Shown: in pieces, positions 37,091 to 48,445 of the stretch
Layout of the letters: every line of letters starts with the position of its first letter
Numbering within the stretch: the stretch's first letter is position 1
From: Phoronis australis
Taxonomy: Eukaryota > Phoronida > Phoronidae
Reading direction: 5' to 3'
Length of the DNA stretch: 64,000 nucleotides
Assembly (NCBI GenBank): GCA_002633005.1
Contig: NMRA01000006.1
Coordinates: forward strand, 976,427 to 1,040,426
Program-made: the position numbers and the translations under genes
The notes under the pieces: model-generated
Database searches by the model: none
Told to the model about the DNA's origin: nothing
The model's input: the letters and a program-made list of their open reading frames with translations, nothing else

Positions 37091-37741
37091 ATTGAAAGGA
37101 TTTTTTGGTGTCACACCACTGGCAAGGCCAAAGATCGTTCATAGTACGCTTTTTACTTTCTTTGTTTAAAGCTAACCAATAACTAACGGGGTTACATCAA
37201 CCAGTGATAAGCATGTTACTTAATTTTCCCTGCGTATTCTCTACCAGCTAGTGGACACTACGCAGGGAACCAGAGAGGTTCTTGAGGCTCAGCAGAAACC
37301 AACAACAGGCCATGGCCGTGGGCAACAGAAAGCATGATTGTAAAACCACTTCTGTAATCATTTAGTGGGAGAGGAGACAGTTTTGTTCTTTTTGATATTG
37401 CAAACCATTGTATTTCATGAAAGCAAAAAGTTCTAATGATTAAATTTGTATATTTCCATGAAATTAACCTTCAAATTTTGTTAAACCTGCAAATTGGACA
37501 TAGGATAGATAGTAGAACCTATTTAAGCAATGGAATCAAGTGTCAAGATTGGTTGCAATACTTACTAGACTTTGTTTCAAAGGGAAATGTATTCTTTAAA
37601 AAATAATTGACTGCCAGGCCAATATTAAGTGGAAAAGGAACTCTGCCCTAAATCGTCACCTCTTAAACTTCCCATCCCCAAACAGGATAACAAAGATGCC
37701 CCCCCTCCTCCCTTTAATTTAATTTAATTTGGTATGAATCA

Positions 37742-37994
37742 GGGGCCCGTTCCAACAAAACTGACTTAGCTAAGACAAATCTTAATTTTTTGTAAATTTT
37801 AAAATAAAAGTTAAATTTATCTCAAAGCCAATTCAAAAAAGAGATCTTAAATTTGACTTAAGTGTGTGACATAAGTTTTGTCCTAATTTCGACTTACTTA
37901 CCGAATGTGGAAGTGTCAAAGTTTGGAAGTTAAGACAAATCTTAAACTTAAGTAAAAAATGAGCTTTAAAAGTCAGTTTCGTGGAACAGGCCCC
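37742..37994. mobile_element. GGGGCCCGTTCC MITE, 253 bp
   Basis: Left end GGGGCCCGTTCC..aaactgact, and reverse complement of the right end GGGGCCTGTTCCacgaaactgact: about 25 bp of terminal inverted repeat. The interior is AT-rich with repeated taagacaaatctta words. It lies in the intron between exons 6 and 7. Confidence 0.7.
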
Positions 37995-38917
37995 AGGTCC
38001 ACGAGTCTACGTGCTGAAAACGACACTCTTCCGGGGATAAATTGAGATGAATGGCAACCTGGGGACACTTTTCAACGGGGGCAGGATCAGCAAACGCAAA
38101 ACTGAAATGAGCTTTGATCTGGGGACTCTTTCTAGCAATGAACGGGGTGGAATGGCACGACCACTTTCTCCCAGTTCCCGCGCAGTATTATTAGTAATAG
38201 GCGACGGAAAATTCCCTCTCAGACAGTTGTTTCACATTTCGGCTTTTAGCTAAGGCGACGGAGTCATAGAACTTACCGGTAGGTCTACATGAGACTGAAA
38301 AGGACACCACTGTGAAGTTGTCTCCCAACCTGGAATGAGCGCCACTGTTAAATATTCGGCATGATGCACCATTTTCTGTCTTACGGGTAGATGCCTTTGT
38401 TTAAAAAACACAAACAACAAATGTGTTCAGAATACATGTTTATTTGCGATCATAAAAGTTTCGCTGCAGCATTTAGTAGTCGACTAACAAAAAACGCCTG
38501 ACCTTCCTGTATAACGAAAACCTTGAATGACACCCAAATTCCACCAGTTAGCACCGAGCCGAGGAGGTTTCGGAAAGATGGAAATGCGGCACCCTAGTGG
38601 GTGAGGAGAATGCAGGTAATGGGAAATGCCGCTATAGGCGAGAAAAAAGGGTAACATGACACTTCTGAATAAAATTAACATAGTAATTGCCTTTGAACTC
38701 AAAACTACAGTTAAAATGAATTTTTGCTACGTTAATGAAAACATTTCGCAAGTTGAGCAATTTTGTAAATTGCAGGATTAAATTTACCTTTCTAGAAGTG
38801 TGTCTTCATAAGTTGACAGAGTGCAAAATTGATTAAATACATGGCACTTGTCGTTATTAACAGCCTTTATTCCGTTCCGTACGTATCCTCGCAACAAAGT
38901 TCGACATTCAACAGAAC

Positions 38918-38995
38918 ATTGGTGAAGCAACTGGCCAAGGGACATGATTAAAATCATGATTAAAATCGTGTCTCTTGGCCAGTTGCTTCACCAAT
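38918..38995. repeat. Hairpin-forming inverted repeat, 30 bp arms
   Basis: attggtgaagcaactggcca at 38918 is mirrored by tggccagttgcttcaccaat ending at 38995, with two mismatches across 30 bp arms and an 18-base loop. Confidence 0.8.
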
Positions 38996-39382
38996 TCCAA
39001 AGTGTACTTGTCATTTCCGTAACAACAAAAATATCGAGATTTCCGCCATACGCTCAATTTCTTACTCTAGTCGATTCTACAATTTTTGTCCTCAAGATGT
39101 CTCTCTCTCCCAGTCCGTCAGTGGAGTTTAGCGGACATGAATTCACCAGTAGTGAGAACTGAGTAATCTCCCTATAACAATCCAAATTTGACAAGACTGT
39201 ATGCAAATTGCTTTGGCTTCGTGACTTCGTTTAAAACTACTTGTTTTTCAAAAGATTGTCCAACGCCGATCGACAATGTCCACTATCAGACCGCTGATTC
39301 GAAATTTTTCTTATGGCGTCTTGGGAACGTGTGTACTTTTGGCATTCTTATTAAACATCCAACTTAACCTTACCTTTTGAAG

Positions 39383-39495
39383 GAACTCTAAAAAAAATGT
39401 CAGCCGGTAATGTCTACAACGCTGTGAAAGCTGACAGGTGCATGATAGAATTAAAAGGACTGACATCAAAGGGATACGTCAAACAACGTGAAGAG
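39383..39495 (+). CDS. Exon 7, or first exon of a second gene
   Basis: Bounded by acceptor accttttgaag and donor GAAGAG|gtaagc. Two bases complete a split codon, then TLKKMSAGNVYNAVKADRCM and a Lys-rich stretch to KQREE in phase 0. The internal ATG at 39397 has an A-rich context, so this could instead be a first coding exon of an independent gene of 33+ codons. The following exon at 40099 fits in phase 0 in both cases. Confidence 0.5.
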
Positions 39496-39605
39496 GTAAG
39501 CCTGGAAGAACTAGTTTTAGAGTTGGCCAATTAGTTATCAAAATGTGTCTTCGTCCGAATTCTACGAGACATGCGTATTTGTTGTTCTAATATAGCTGAC
39601 TACAG

Positions 39606-40028
39606 ATCAAGTTTGAATCTAATACTGGAATAAAAACTTACAAAAAATTAGCGACGTTGCGTCCGCATCTCACGGACTTCAGCTTGGCTTGTGACGTTAT
39701 CATTATTTTGGCCAATTGGTGGCGTTTTGGTCAGACGTCGCGGCATTCACGTCAGAACACCATCCCATACGTGTGACAAATCGAATCTTAAACCGCCTCT
39801 TTTATTTGAAGAGGGACTCACATGCCCTTTAAATAAAAAGGCGGTTTAAGATTCGATTTGTCACACGTATGGGATGGTGTTCTGACGTGAATGCCGTCTG
39901 GTCAAAACGCCACCAATTGGCCAAAATTTTGACGGTAACGTCACAAGCCAAGCTGAAGTGCCTGAGATGCGGACGCAACGTCGCTAATTTTTGTAAGTTT
40001 TGATTCCAGTATTAGACTCAAACTTGAT
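39606..40028. mobile_element. ~424 bp foldback element, almost a full palindrome
   Basis: The two halves are near-exact reverse complements from atcaagtttgaatctaatac (39606) to the mirror caaacttgat ending at 40028. They leave only about 9 central bases (near 39818) unpaired. Few mismatches suggest a young insertion or gene conversion between arms. It fills most of the 603-base intron between exons 7 and 8, and ends 70 bases before the exon 8 acceptor. Confidence 0.85.
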
Positions 40029-40098
40029 TCCTTTTTCTCAACTGGATGTCTCAAAATTTTCATGCTTTTATAATTAATTGCTGTTTGCAAAATTTCAG

Positions 40099-40305
40099 TT
40101 TCAACGCAAATTACACGAAGCGTATCAGAAAGTTAAGGAATTTCGACTGGGGATATCGAAAAAGATTCGCGAAGGAATCAAGTACGAAGGTATGCCACCG
40201 CGACTTCGGAAACGATTCCAAGAGAACACGGTGCCTGCTTATTTACCATCACGTGAGGGCGAGATATTCGTTATCAACCCGTGGGACCCTAAACAACGGT
40301 GTCAG
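40099..40305 (+). CDS. Exon 8, charged helical segment
   Basis: 207 bases from acceptor caaaatttcag to donor GTGTCAG|gtactt, open in phase 0. The 69 residues start FQRKLHEAYQKVKEFRLG, pass through ISKKIREGIKYEG and end with a less charged EGEIFVINPWDPKQRCQ. The first half is likely a coiled coil. No family recognised. No downstream exon with the matching phase was found before the transposon cluster at 40.7 kb, so the 3' end of the gene is unknown. Confidence 0.6.
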
Positions 40306-40973
40306 GTACTTTCAGGAAAACGTTCAGAGGTGCAACGTTCTAACAAACCATTCAGGTGATGAATAACGTGACCATGAATAAGGAAGCCTAAAAATAAATA
40401 CATCATAATGATCACAAGTATTCTTTAAATTGAAATACACTGCAATCTATGAAGTGTAGTTCACACGTCGAACAAATGCCAGGACAAATGACGCTTTACA
40501 TTTTCAACATAGAAGCATATGAAGATTCACTTGAGGGGATCAAAGTCACCGACTGTTTCCTGTTCCGCCTCCTCCCATCCCCTGCAATTCCGTATGCTAT
40601 CTACGCCGCGGCCCACCTTCTGGTGTTGCTCCGAGAATTTCACCCCCCCCCCTCAGCCGTGACTCAAGTTTGGTCGTCAGCCTAGAGCTTCATGACATGC
40701 CATACCGGATCCACCATATTTTTTGAAATTGACGTCTGGGCGACTGTCGTAGACCAAGGAAGGCTTCCCACCAAGTTAACTTTATCGGCTTACAAGGTCC
40801 GACCTCGCACACTAAGTAAATACCTCCGACCAAGTGGAATGTACCGCTCATTTTGATACCTGAATGTTTACTATAGTGTTATAGTGAACCGGTTTGACAA
40901 ATATGCACCTTTTCTAAACCAGATTTCATTTTTATGGGCTTTTTTCATTTGAGCTCTCCGTATAAATAATAGT

Positions 40974-41762
40974 TTTGCTTGGAGGATTACTCGGTCCGGT
41001 CTTGTCACCTGGCGGACCGAGTGCGCTGTGACGTCATCAAACTGGCAGGATTTGAATATTTCATAAGTTCTTTCAATTTTTCTTCACATTTTTGATGTCT
41101 AGAATAATTTTTCGTGCTTTTCACTGTTTAAAAACCATTACGCTTTCTTATATCGTGAACGCACTCGGTCCAGCCGTTCAAAGTTCGGACCAAGTGGACC
41201 CGCAAGCAAAACTACAGCCTATTCATTAAGCCATAAAAATTGGTTGGCATTTCTCAAAGACACGTAGAAGAGGTTTTGGGTACATGTCAAACGAAATTAA
41301 TCACTTTTCATTGGCGTTAAGTATGCTGTCCGGACCTCCTGCAGTAGACAACCCAAGTAAAACTTAGAAAGAAAGTTTATGTTTTGAGACGCTAATAGCG
41401 TCTGACTGTATTCTGTGGAATCGACATGAAGTTGTTAACGATCAGTAATAACAAATATAGACGAAAATTATGCCACTGAGAATTTTCAAAACATCGATTT
41501 CCTGTTGCCAATGATTAGGGGTAGTTGAGGCAGCGACACACTAATGGTGTCAAGCCAAGTGAATGATACGAGGATACGTAATGGTAATAGTAAAATGCAT
41601 TAAAAACGATTGTTGTCATCGAGAATATGAACAGAAGAAGCGATGTTTGAAGAAAAAGTGAAAGAACGTACGAAATATTCCGATTCGGCGAGTTTAATGA
41701 CGTCAAAGCCCACTCGGTCCGGCCAGTGACGAGACCGGACCAAGTAAGCCTGCAAGCAAAAC
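40974..41762. mobile_element. Element X, first copy
   Basis: About 70 bp terminal inverted repeats: gttttgcttggaggattact at the left; the right end, reverse complement, reads gttttgcttgcaggcttact. Both continue with the ggtccgg and gacgtcat words. A partial second X end lies inside at about 41190-41215. Confidence 0.65.
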
Positions 41763-42341
41763 CATAGGCGGATTGAATCATTCACAAACTCATAATTCTC
41801 TCTTTGTCAAACCTTAACTTAAGACGATTTCCAAAGCAATCGCGTCATTATTGCCAACACAAAAAACGGATTTGGCAATTGAAGACTATTTTTAATTAAA
41901 CAAATTTGTAAATTTGTTAAGAACTGATTGCACAAAATATAAAACATGTAATAAGCATTAAAGAAGAAGGAGGTTTCGCCCGCAAACGCTGTGAACCATA
42001 AACAAGTAGGTCTCTTAGTAGCAACTTAGGCGTTAAATCGTGGTGGTGCAGTGGTAACGCACGCGCGCTTTGACCACCAGGTCGTGAGTTCGAGTCTGTG
42101 GAACATGCAGATTTTCCTGTTTGACACTTTTTCCGTGTTTTTTACTTTTTTCTTGGATAATACTTCGGGAATCAAGGAAAATGCTCGATTTTTAGAGGAA
42201 AAAAATGAAAAATTTCCTAGGCGGGAAAGGGGCAAACCGACCTCCCCCCATTCGGTGCTTTTCGTATCTACAATCGTGCATTAAGCAAATGTTTACAGAC
42301 AAAATGTTGGGCCCCCTTGTGATATCCTAGATCCGCCACTG
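41763..42341. mobile_element. hAT-like MITE, 579 bp member
   Basis: Left end cataggcggattgaatc equals the left end of the element at 231, and its last 110 bases equal those of that element. It begins exactly where element X ends, and contains the SINE at 42037. Confidence 0.6.
42037..42110 (+). repeat. tRNA-derived SINE head
   Basis: A box TGGTGCAGTGG (42044-42054) and B box GAGTTCGAGTC (42086-42096) have the spacing of a real tRNA. The acceptor stem does not close, and a T-rich stretch follows from about 42110. Judged a tRNA-derived SINE or tRNA pseudogene. Confidence 0.5.
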
Positions 42342-42797
42342 CTACAGGCCTCTTATTGTAACTATTTAGTGTTCACACAATCGATTACACTTGTAGACTA
42401 AAAGCAATCTTTTTTTGCGAAGACTGAGAAGCCGTGGTTGCTGCTGCTCGATTTTTTGTCACCTGCCGGACCACCGCGGACTAGTGCGCTGTCACTGACG
42501 GTTATCAAACTCAAGGAATCAGAATCTTTCGCAAGTTTTTTTTTCCATTTTTCTTCAAAGAAGGTTTCTTCTGTTCACATTTTGGTGTGTAATCGTTCTT
42601 CGTGCTTTCACTGGGCGCGACGGTTGCTCCTCCGCCGCCAGGCCGCCGGGGGACAACCCCTGATTCATGCTCTATCGATGTTTTGGAAATTCCCAATGGT
42701 AAAACTTTCATCTGTATTTGTAATTACTGATAGTTAAAAACTTCATACTGATTCCACAGAATACAGTCAGGCCATTTTTTCGTCTCAAAACATATAG

Positions 42798-43018
42798 GCC
42801 TCAGTACTGGACTGGGTCACCATGGAGGTCCCACTGGCATGCCTGGAAGACCCTCACGTAAAATCATACCCGAAAACTTGCCAAGTTTTCAAGCAATTAT
42901 CACATATAGTCAGGTGAACTACCTGGTCGAAAATCAAGACAACGGCCAACATCTATTGATCGACTGGGCCGGCGGATTGTATGAAACGATGCGCAAAGGA
43001 TTGCTAGCTGCAAATTAA
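42798..43018 (+). CDS. Coding-like block, possible terminal exon
   Basis: After acceptor-like aaaacatatag a frame with a split first codon runs 72 codons to TAA at 43016-43018. It contains LPSFQAIITYSQVNYLVENQ and LLIDWAGGLYETMRKG, which has normal protein composition. It sits between two halves of an X-type element, so it is either a host terminal exon with transposons around it, a captured fragment, or transposon coding. It needs incoming phase 1, which exon 8 (phase 0 out) does not supply, so an exon would be missing if it belonged to that gene. No family recognised. Confidence 0.3.
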
Positions 43019-43292
43019 CACATTTAAATACTTTTCTATTATCTAGAAAATGCATAAAAATAATATCAAATCGTATTTTGCACGTCTTTCAAGGCAAAAT
43101 ATAAGAAATTCTACAGTCCGGTGTACTAGCTCACAGGCACGAGAACAGATAGTATGTCCAACGTCTCCTTGGCAGTTGGTCAAGCTCCTATAAGGCTTTC
43201 AGAACCTTTTCGGTGAATTATGCTTCACACTGATTAAACCATCAAAGTAATGCTGCTTTTTTACGCATAGAGGGACACCTTGGGAAGCCGTC

Positions 43293-43316
43293 CCGATGTA
43301 TTTTTAAATACATCGG
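43293..43316. repeat. Perfect hairpin 1
   Basis: ccgatgtattt / aaatacatcgg, 11 bp arms with a two-base centre. Confidence 0.85.
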
Positions 43317-43355
43317 TTAGAGTTGGAAGGAATTAAAATTCCTTCCAACTCTAAC
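43316..43355. repeat. Perfect hairpin 2, abutting hairpin 1
   Basis: gttagagttggaaggaatt and its exact reverse complement, 19 bp arms with a two-base centre. Confidence 0.9.
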
Positions 43356-44504
43356 ACATACTCAGGCTTGAAACTACAGTGTATTGAGCCGTAACAATTG
43401 GTTGAGACTTATGGAAGTGATAATCGTTTCTTTTGGAGGTGCTGGGTACACATGTCAAATGAAATTTATTACGTTTCATTGACGCCAAGTATGTTTTCTG
43501 GACCTCCTCGGCATATGGTAGCCAGCCGAAGTAACCTTGTGTTTTTTGACCGCAAATAGTGTCTGACTGTATTATATGGAATGGGTGAAGTTATTAACGA
43601 TCACTAATTACAAATATAGACTAAGATTTTGTTGTCGAGCCAATTAAGAACGTTACAAGAAAACGTAATGAATTAGATTCTGGCGAGTTCAATGGCGGGC
43701 ACAGCGCTGATCGGGCCCTCTCGTGAGGAGACCGGACCAAGTATTCCTGCAAGCAAAGCGACAGGATACTGAGTCGTAAAATTTGGTTGACAACTCTCTT
43801 GTGAAAAGCAGATGAAAAGAATAAAGTTAGATGCGAAATCTAAATGTTTGATATGTGGCGCTTTGTCTTTTTGGGTGCTCCAATCCGGACGCCTGCTTGG
43901 ATGACTAAGTTGCAATTACTCTACTTCTTGTTCAAAGGATAAACATTTTTGCGCCACATGAGGTCCTAAAACGATAACTAGCTGATAAAAATTTCGAAAA
44001 CCCTCATTTGGTAGAACCATCCATTATAACACTGTGGCAAACATGAGATATCAACGGTACACTGCCACTCGGCAAGAGGTATTTACTTGGTCTGCGAGGT
44101 CGGACCGTATAAGCCGACCACGTTAACTTGATCGGGTGGCCTACTCGGTCTACAACAATTTTCATTAAGAGATTTGAGATTTCACTGATCGTTCTAGTGC
44201 TCTACCGACAACCGATTCCGTGTCTGTGAAGCAAGACACGTGTTAGGCTGAAAGTTTTGCCTAGCCGTGAAGCACGTCAAAAAGTTGACAGTTGGACTAA
44301 CTTGTACAAGAAACCAATATGCACAAAACTAGGAAGTCAGGTGGCAAACTATACTATTCACAAACAACAGTCCCGTGAGAGGCTCGGCACAACTGGAGAG
44401 AGACTTCGACAAAACATACCCGTAAACCAATTCAACTAAGCCCTTGAGCAATCGCAGTCCTACCCGGTCGACAGATGGAAAATTGATGACTACACGAAGC
44501 TGCT

Positions 44505-44850
44505 GTGCGTGAACTTGGAATCCTGCTTTATCTCAACATCGAGTATAAATGAACCTGGAAATGAATACTGTTAATGACAATCAAGTGATTTTTTGTCCTG
44601 TCAAATTTTTTTTTAATGATTGGCTTCACTATCACCCATTTTCTCCTTTACAGTAACTTGGGTAAAAGAATCGGAGGAATATGTGAACCGTTAAATGAAT
44701 TATTATTTGGTGAATAAGATCGCCGATAGTTGAAAAAAGGTTGGTTAAAATTTACGTTATTTTATTGAAATCAATTTGATTTAGTACAGTGCAAACTTTT
44801 ATCAACGTGAACGCGATTATTTGAATGAACTTTCCAAGTTTCATGGTGAA
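44505..44850 (+). repeat. Diverged copy of array module F
   Basis: Matches 24525-24850 in order: gtgaacttggaattctgctt, agaatcggaggaatat, tttagtacagtgcaa, then tgaac..tttcc. This places a solitary, older relative of the 10.8-26 kb array about 18 kb downstream. Confidence 0.7.
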
Positions 44851-45044
44851 TGCCAAGTCCACGCATACGCGAGAGGTCAAGCAGTATACCAAGTTCACGC
44901 ACAGCATCGCAACTAGGCTGAGTTCCGAAAACAGCAAGATGGTGCATAAGTAGCAGACATTCCAACCTTTCCAACCAATCACTCACTTGGGGCGCCATTT
45001 TGTAAGGTCAAGGTAACGAAGCTCCTGAGCATATCTTGCTGGTT

Positions 45045-45440
45045 CCCTGCGTGCCGCTACGTGGTCGGTAGCCAGCAGGCAGGTATCACTTAATGTTCCT
45101 CGAGAATTTTTTTTAGACCAGCGTTTCTGATTGGCTAGTGGAATTCTCAACAGGCACCGCTTTACGCCGCAAACAAACTGGGATGACTTATGGACTGAAG
45201 TGTAAATGTGGTCTGTTGTGCAGACATATCGGTACTTAAAATTTATGTCCAGGAAATGTGAATCCTAGAAATTGTGGTTGCGCCTTTTCGGAGTGCATCC
45301 TTCTACTGTCGATGACTTTTGTTTACGATACTGTTCTGTGTTCATACAGTATGAATAACACACCTTTAAATCGGCCAGATATGTGTTTATTGTACATGTA
45401 TGTGCTTCAAGCACGCGGCTAGTATTAAACATCGATCACT
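45045..45440 (+). repeat. Dispersed repeat Y, uninterrupted copy
   Basis: Aligns with 35975-36266 plus 36958-37090 and shows the empty site of the 691 bp insertion (gacttttgtttacg near 45313). Confidence 0.75.
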
Positions 45441-46624
45441 GCAAAAACGAAATAGTTGCTGCGACGCATCTTGCATGACAAGGATAACAAGAGCAACGCG
45501 AATGCATCACAAACGGTGTGTTTTTAGGGTTGGTTGTCTGTGTCATAAAATGGTCACTAGATGGCGCAAAAACGTACAGTCCATCCGAAAATGGGAACAT
45601 GCCATAGCTTCTTTAATAGATAGCTATTCACCAAATATCATAGAAATCTGTCACGGAACTTCAGAGAAACAAAGGAAAACAGAATAAAATGAAATTGCCA
45701 CTAGGGGGCACAGTGTTCATTGGATCCGCCCGAAAGTTGTCATTGTCTGTTGTTGCTATCATATAAATACACTTACTAAATTAAATAAAGATCCAGCAGT
45801 GGGTTTAAGAGATACATTTATGGGCGCAAAACAAAACAAACCTACCATTGGAGACGCCACAGTAGTCAAAGTCGTCATCGTCAACCATTCTCTTCACACA
45901 GAGAACGTAAACGCCAATTTTCAAAACCAACCTTAGAATGATTTGGTTGATAGATCGGTGGACGCCAAAAAACAAACTCGAAAACAGCAAAAAGAACCAC
46001 TAGGTGGCACAAAATACCTCGACTCCATCCAAAAACAGGAGGAATTTGTTTTCTCACAATAGATGCCTGTATTCAAAATTTATGAAAATCCGTTGACGAC
46101 CCTTGAAGCTTAAGAGGTAAACGTAAAATCTAAAATTGCCACCAGGGGGCACACCAGTAGTCAGATCCGTCCGAAAGTCGTCGTTGTTCTTTGTCAACAA
46201 AATATAAATACCTTCATTAAATTTAGTAAAGATCCTGCAAACGGTTTAAAGGAGAATGCCACCCAAAAAACAACCCATTTTGTATCAATTTAGATCGAGT
46301 AGTTCTACTCGATAACGGCACGTTCGGTTGCGTTACCTGACGGCAGACGAAGGAATTGAAATTGTCCAATGACGTCATTGATTTCACGCGCAGTCTGTTC
46401 AGCAGTTCACAACATGGGTTACTGGTGTCAGCTTATCGCTTGAAAGTGTACACAACATGACTCTAGTACCTCAAAATAAATTTTATTATTATATCTTACT
46501 TGATTTCAGTGCCTTTAGTGCACAGCTCATAAAGTAACACGCAAAAATTGAAAAAATAATAATTATGTACAACGTCATGGGTTGAACCCAGGTCGTTCAC
46601 CATACCGTTCGGATCAGAGACAAA

Positions 46625-46971
46625 GTGTATAGAGTGAAGAGAATGCAAAGTACATTTAGCGTCGAGAAGGTTCGTAGAGGGATCAAAAGATGTGTTTCCG
46701 GAGGCTGCAGCAACAGCAGCCAGGCGGAAAACGTCTCGGTGTTCCGAAGGACACCAAAGTTAAGCAGAAGTGGCATGACTTCGTGCGCCGAACGAGAGTG
46801 TGGGACGTCATCGTGGACCAAGCGATTCGGTCCGGGGCCACTCTGTGTTCTGCCCACTTTGAGGACTCGTGTTTCGACTCCAGTCACAGGAGACGTTACG
46901 ATGAAGACCTGGTTCAATCAAAGGACAATATTTATCATTCAGCTCTTAATTCAGGATCGTCTGTTGGATGA
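46625..46971 (+). pseudogene. THAP-domain ORF with frameshift
   Basis: Frame 1 from 46625 gives KRCVSGGCSNSSQAENVSVF, with the first two Cys ligands of a THAP zinc finger. Near 46745 the reading must shift by one base to continue PKDTKVKQKWHDFVRRTR and then LCSAHFEDSCF, which carries the C-x2-H ligand pair. Together these give the C2CH order and spacing of a THAP DNA-binding domain. The downstream part to 46971 is charged and unrecognised. The frameshift could be a real lesion or a sequencing error. Its position near the left tip of the TTAA element indicates a transposon protein. Confidence 0.7.
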
Positions 46972-47678
46972 CTGGGTTGACTCGCCGAGCCCGAGGCCGC
47001 TTCTCTCGCGGGAGGATCTAGTTCATAAGGCTCAAAGTAGAAAAGTACGCAGCCGGAAGCACATTAAACTTGTTCTCGCTTTCGTGCAACCCCATTTCCT
47101 CATCCTGGCCACCATTCCCATACGTTTCTTCATAGTATTCGTTCAATTCTTGCTCTTAATCGTCGTCACTTTCAAATTCCCTGGTCTCCGCCATTGTTCA
47201 ATGCTAGTCACTGATCTCTTGTGTTCAACCCATGACGTCACATGGCGGGAAATGTGAAAATTGGCAAAATTGAAAGAAAAATCAAAATTTTGAGCTAATT
47301 ACACAAAATAAACATGGGTTTAGCTAAATTTTACGTCATACATTTAGTCTGTGGCCACCGGTAATTCAAAATGTGCAAAAATTCATGGTGTGTACTGTTT
47401 ACACAAATAAACCATCAAACTTCGATGTAAAACCCTTAAAAACACACCGAGTTCTTATAAAAACGTGTTGTTTTATTTCGCTGTTACGGATTTATTGGTA
47501 TTTGGACACACCGTAGTCTACAAAGTTCGGCAGGCCAATTTACCTAGGTCCGTAGCAGGAGCTTGGGGTCTTTTCGGAGATAAATTCGAAGTATTCTTCC
47601 GTGAAATACAAACAGGAGAACCTGGATCTGTATTGTTAATACTTGTGATTTTTTGAGTTCTAAACACACAGAGCGCTT

Positions 47679-47790
47679 ATACCGGCCAGTGGTTCTGAAC
47701 CCGATCAGGCCCGTCGCGGCGGGACTGACTCGTTATCCCGGCCAGTGGCTCGGAACCCGATCAGGCCCGTCGCGGCCGCCGGGACTGGCA
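47679..47790 (+). repeat. GC-rich tandem duplication, 2 x ~56 bp
   Basis: ggccagtgg..gaacccgatcaggcccgtcgcggc occurs twice in a row inside the THAP transposon. Its GC content is far above that of its surroundings. Confidence 0.75.
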
Positions 47791-48445
47791 TGAACATAAA
47801 CCAGCTTGAGTTGGAAACTAAACTTCCAGTCACGAAAATACTATAATAACGAGTCAAAGAAATAATGTGGACGTAATTATTTATGTGAATTTGCAACGAA
47901 ACTGAAAATCTATTTACTTGTCGGGGGCCGCGAAGTCGGGTTCCCCTTCCACACACCGTCACGGCAAAGGTTGTACAGTAACAATGATTTTAATAATGTA
48001 TTTGTATTTCTAAATAAAAATTCCCCTAACATGCGAACATAGCATATAAAATCGAGTAATTGTTTCACAACAGCTTTCTGTCAGCAAACACTGATCGAAT
48101 TGGCATGCGCTCACACGGCCTCGGTGCCCGGTCAATTACCTTTATTGCCGGCATCATAAGCCGGTAACGCAGTGGCCATTGCTGGCTTCTCAACATTTGC
48201 AGTCACGAATATTGCAAAGGCATTACAAATTGTATCTAATCATGAGGCAGACTTTGTTTTAGTTTTATATAAGCCTTGGTTAGGATGAGAATAATTCATT
48301 TTGAAACAGAACGCAGAATAATAAACGTCTACATGGCGACTCGCCCGGCGCCAATCCCGATTTAGTCAAGAGTTCATCCATCGAAGACTTCACGGGTCGG
48401 ATCGTTAGATTTCACAGGCTATCAGTTCGAACCGGAATACACTGA

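Larger units (their letters stand above)
40746..44155. mobile_element. 3.4 kb composite with ~100 bp terminal inverted repeats
   Basis: Bases 40746-40845 match the reverse complement of 44056-44155 (gtagacc.., ggtccgacctcgca, aagtaaatacctc) at roughly 75% identity. The interior holds an element X copy (40974-41762), a hAT-like MITE (41763-42341), a second X-like copy (about 42435-43768) and inverted sub-copies; for example 42700-42795 is the reverse complement of 41370-41475. No transposase recognised. Confidence 0.6.

Noticed and set aside
46570-46620. Possible tRNA B box (gggttgaaccc)
   Set aside because: The word is self-complementary and no A box lies at the right distance on either strand.
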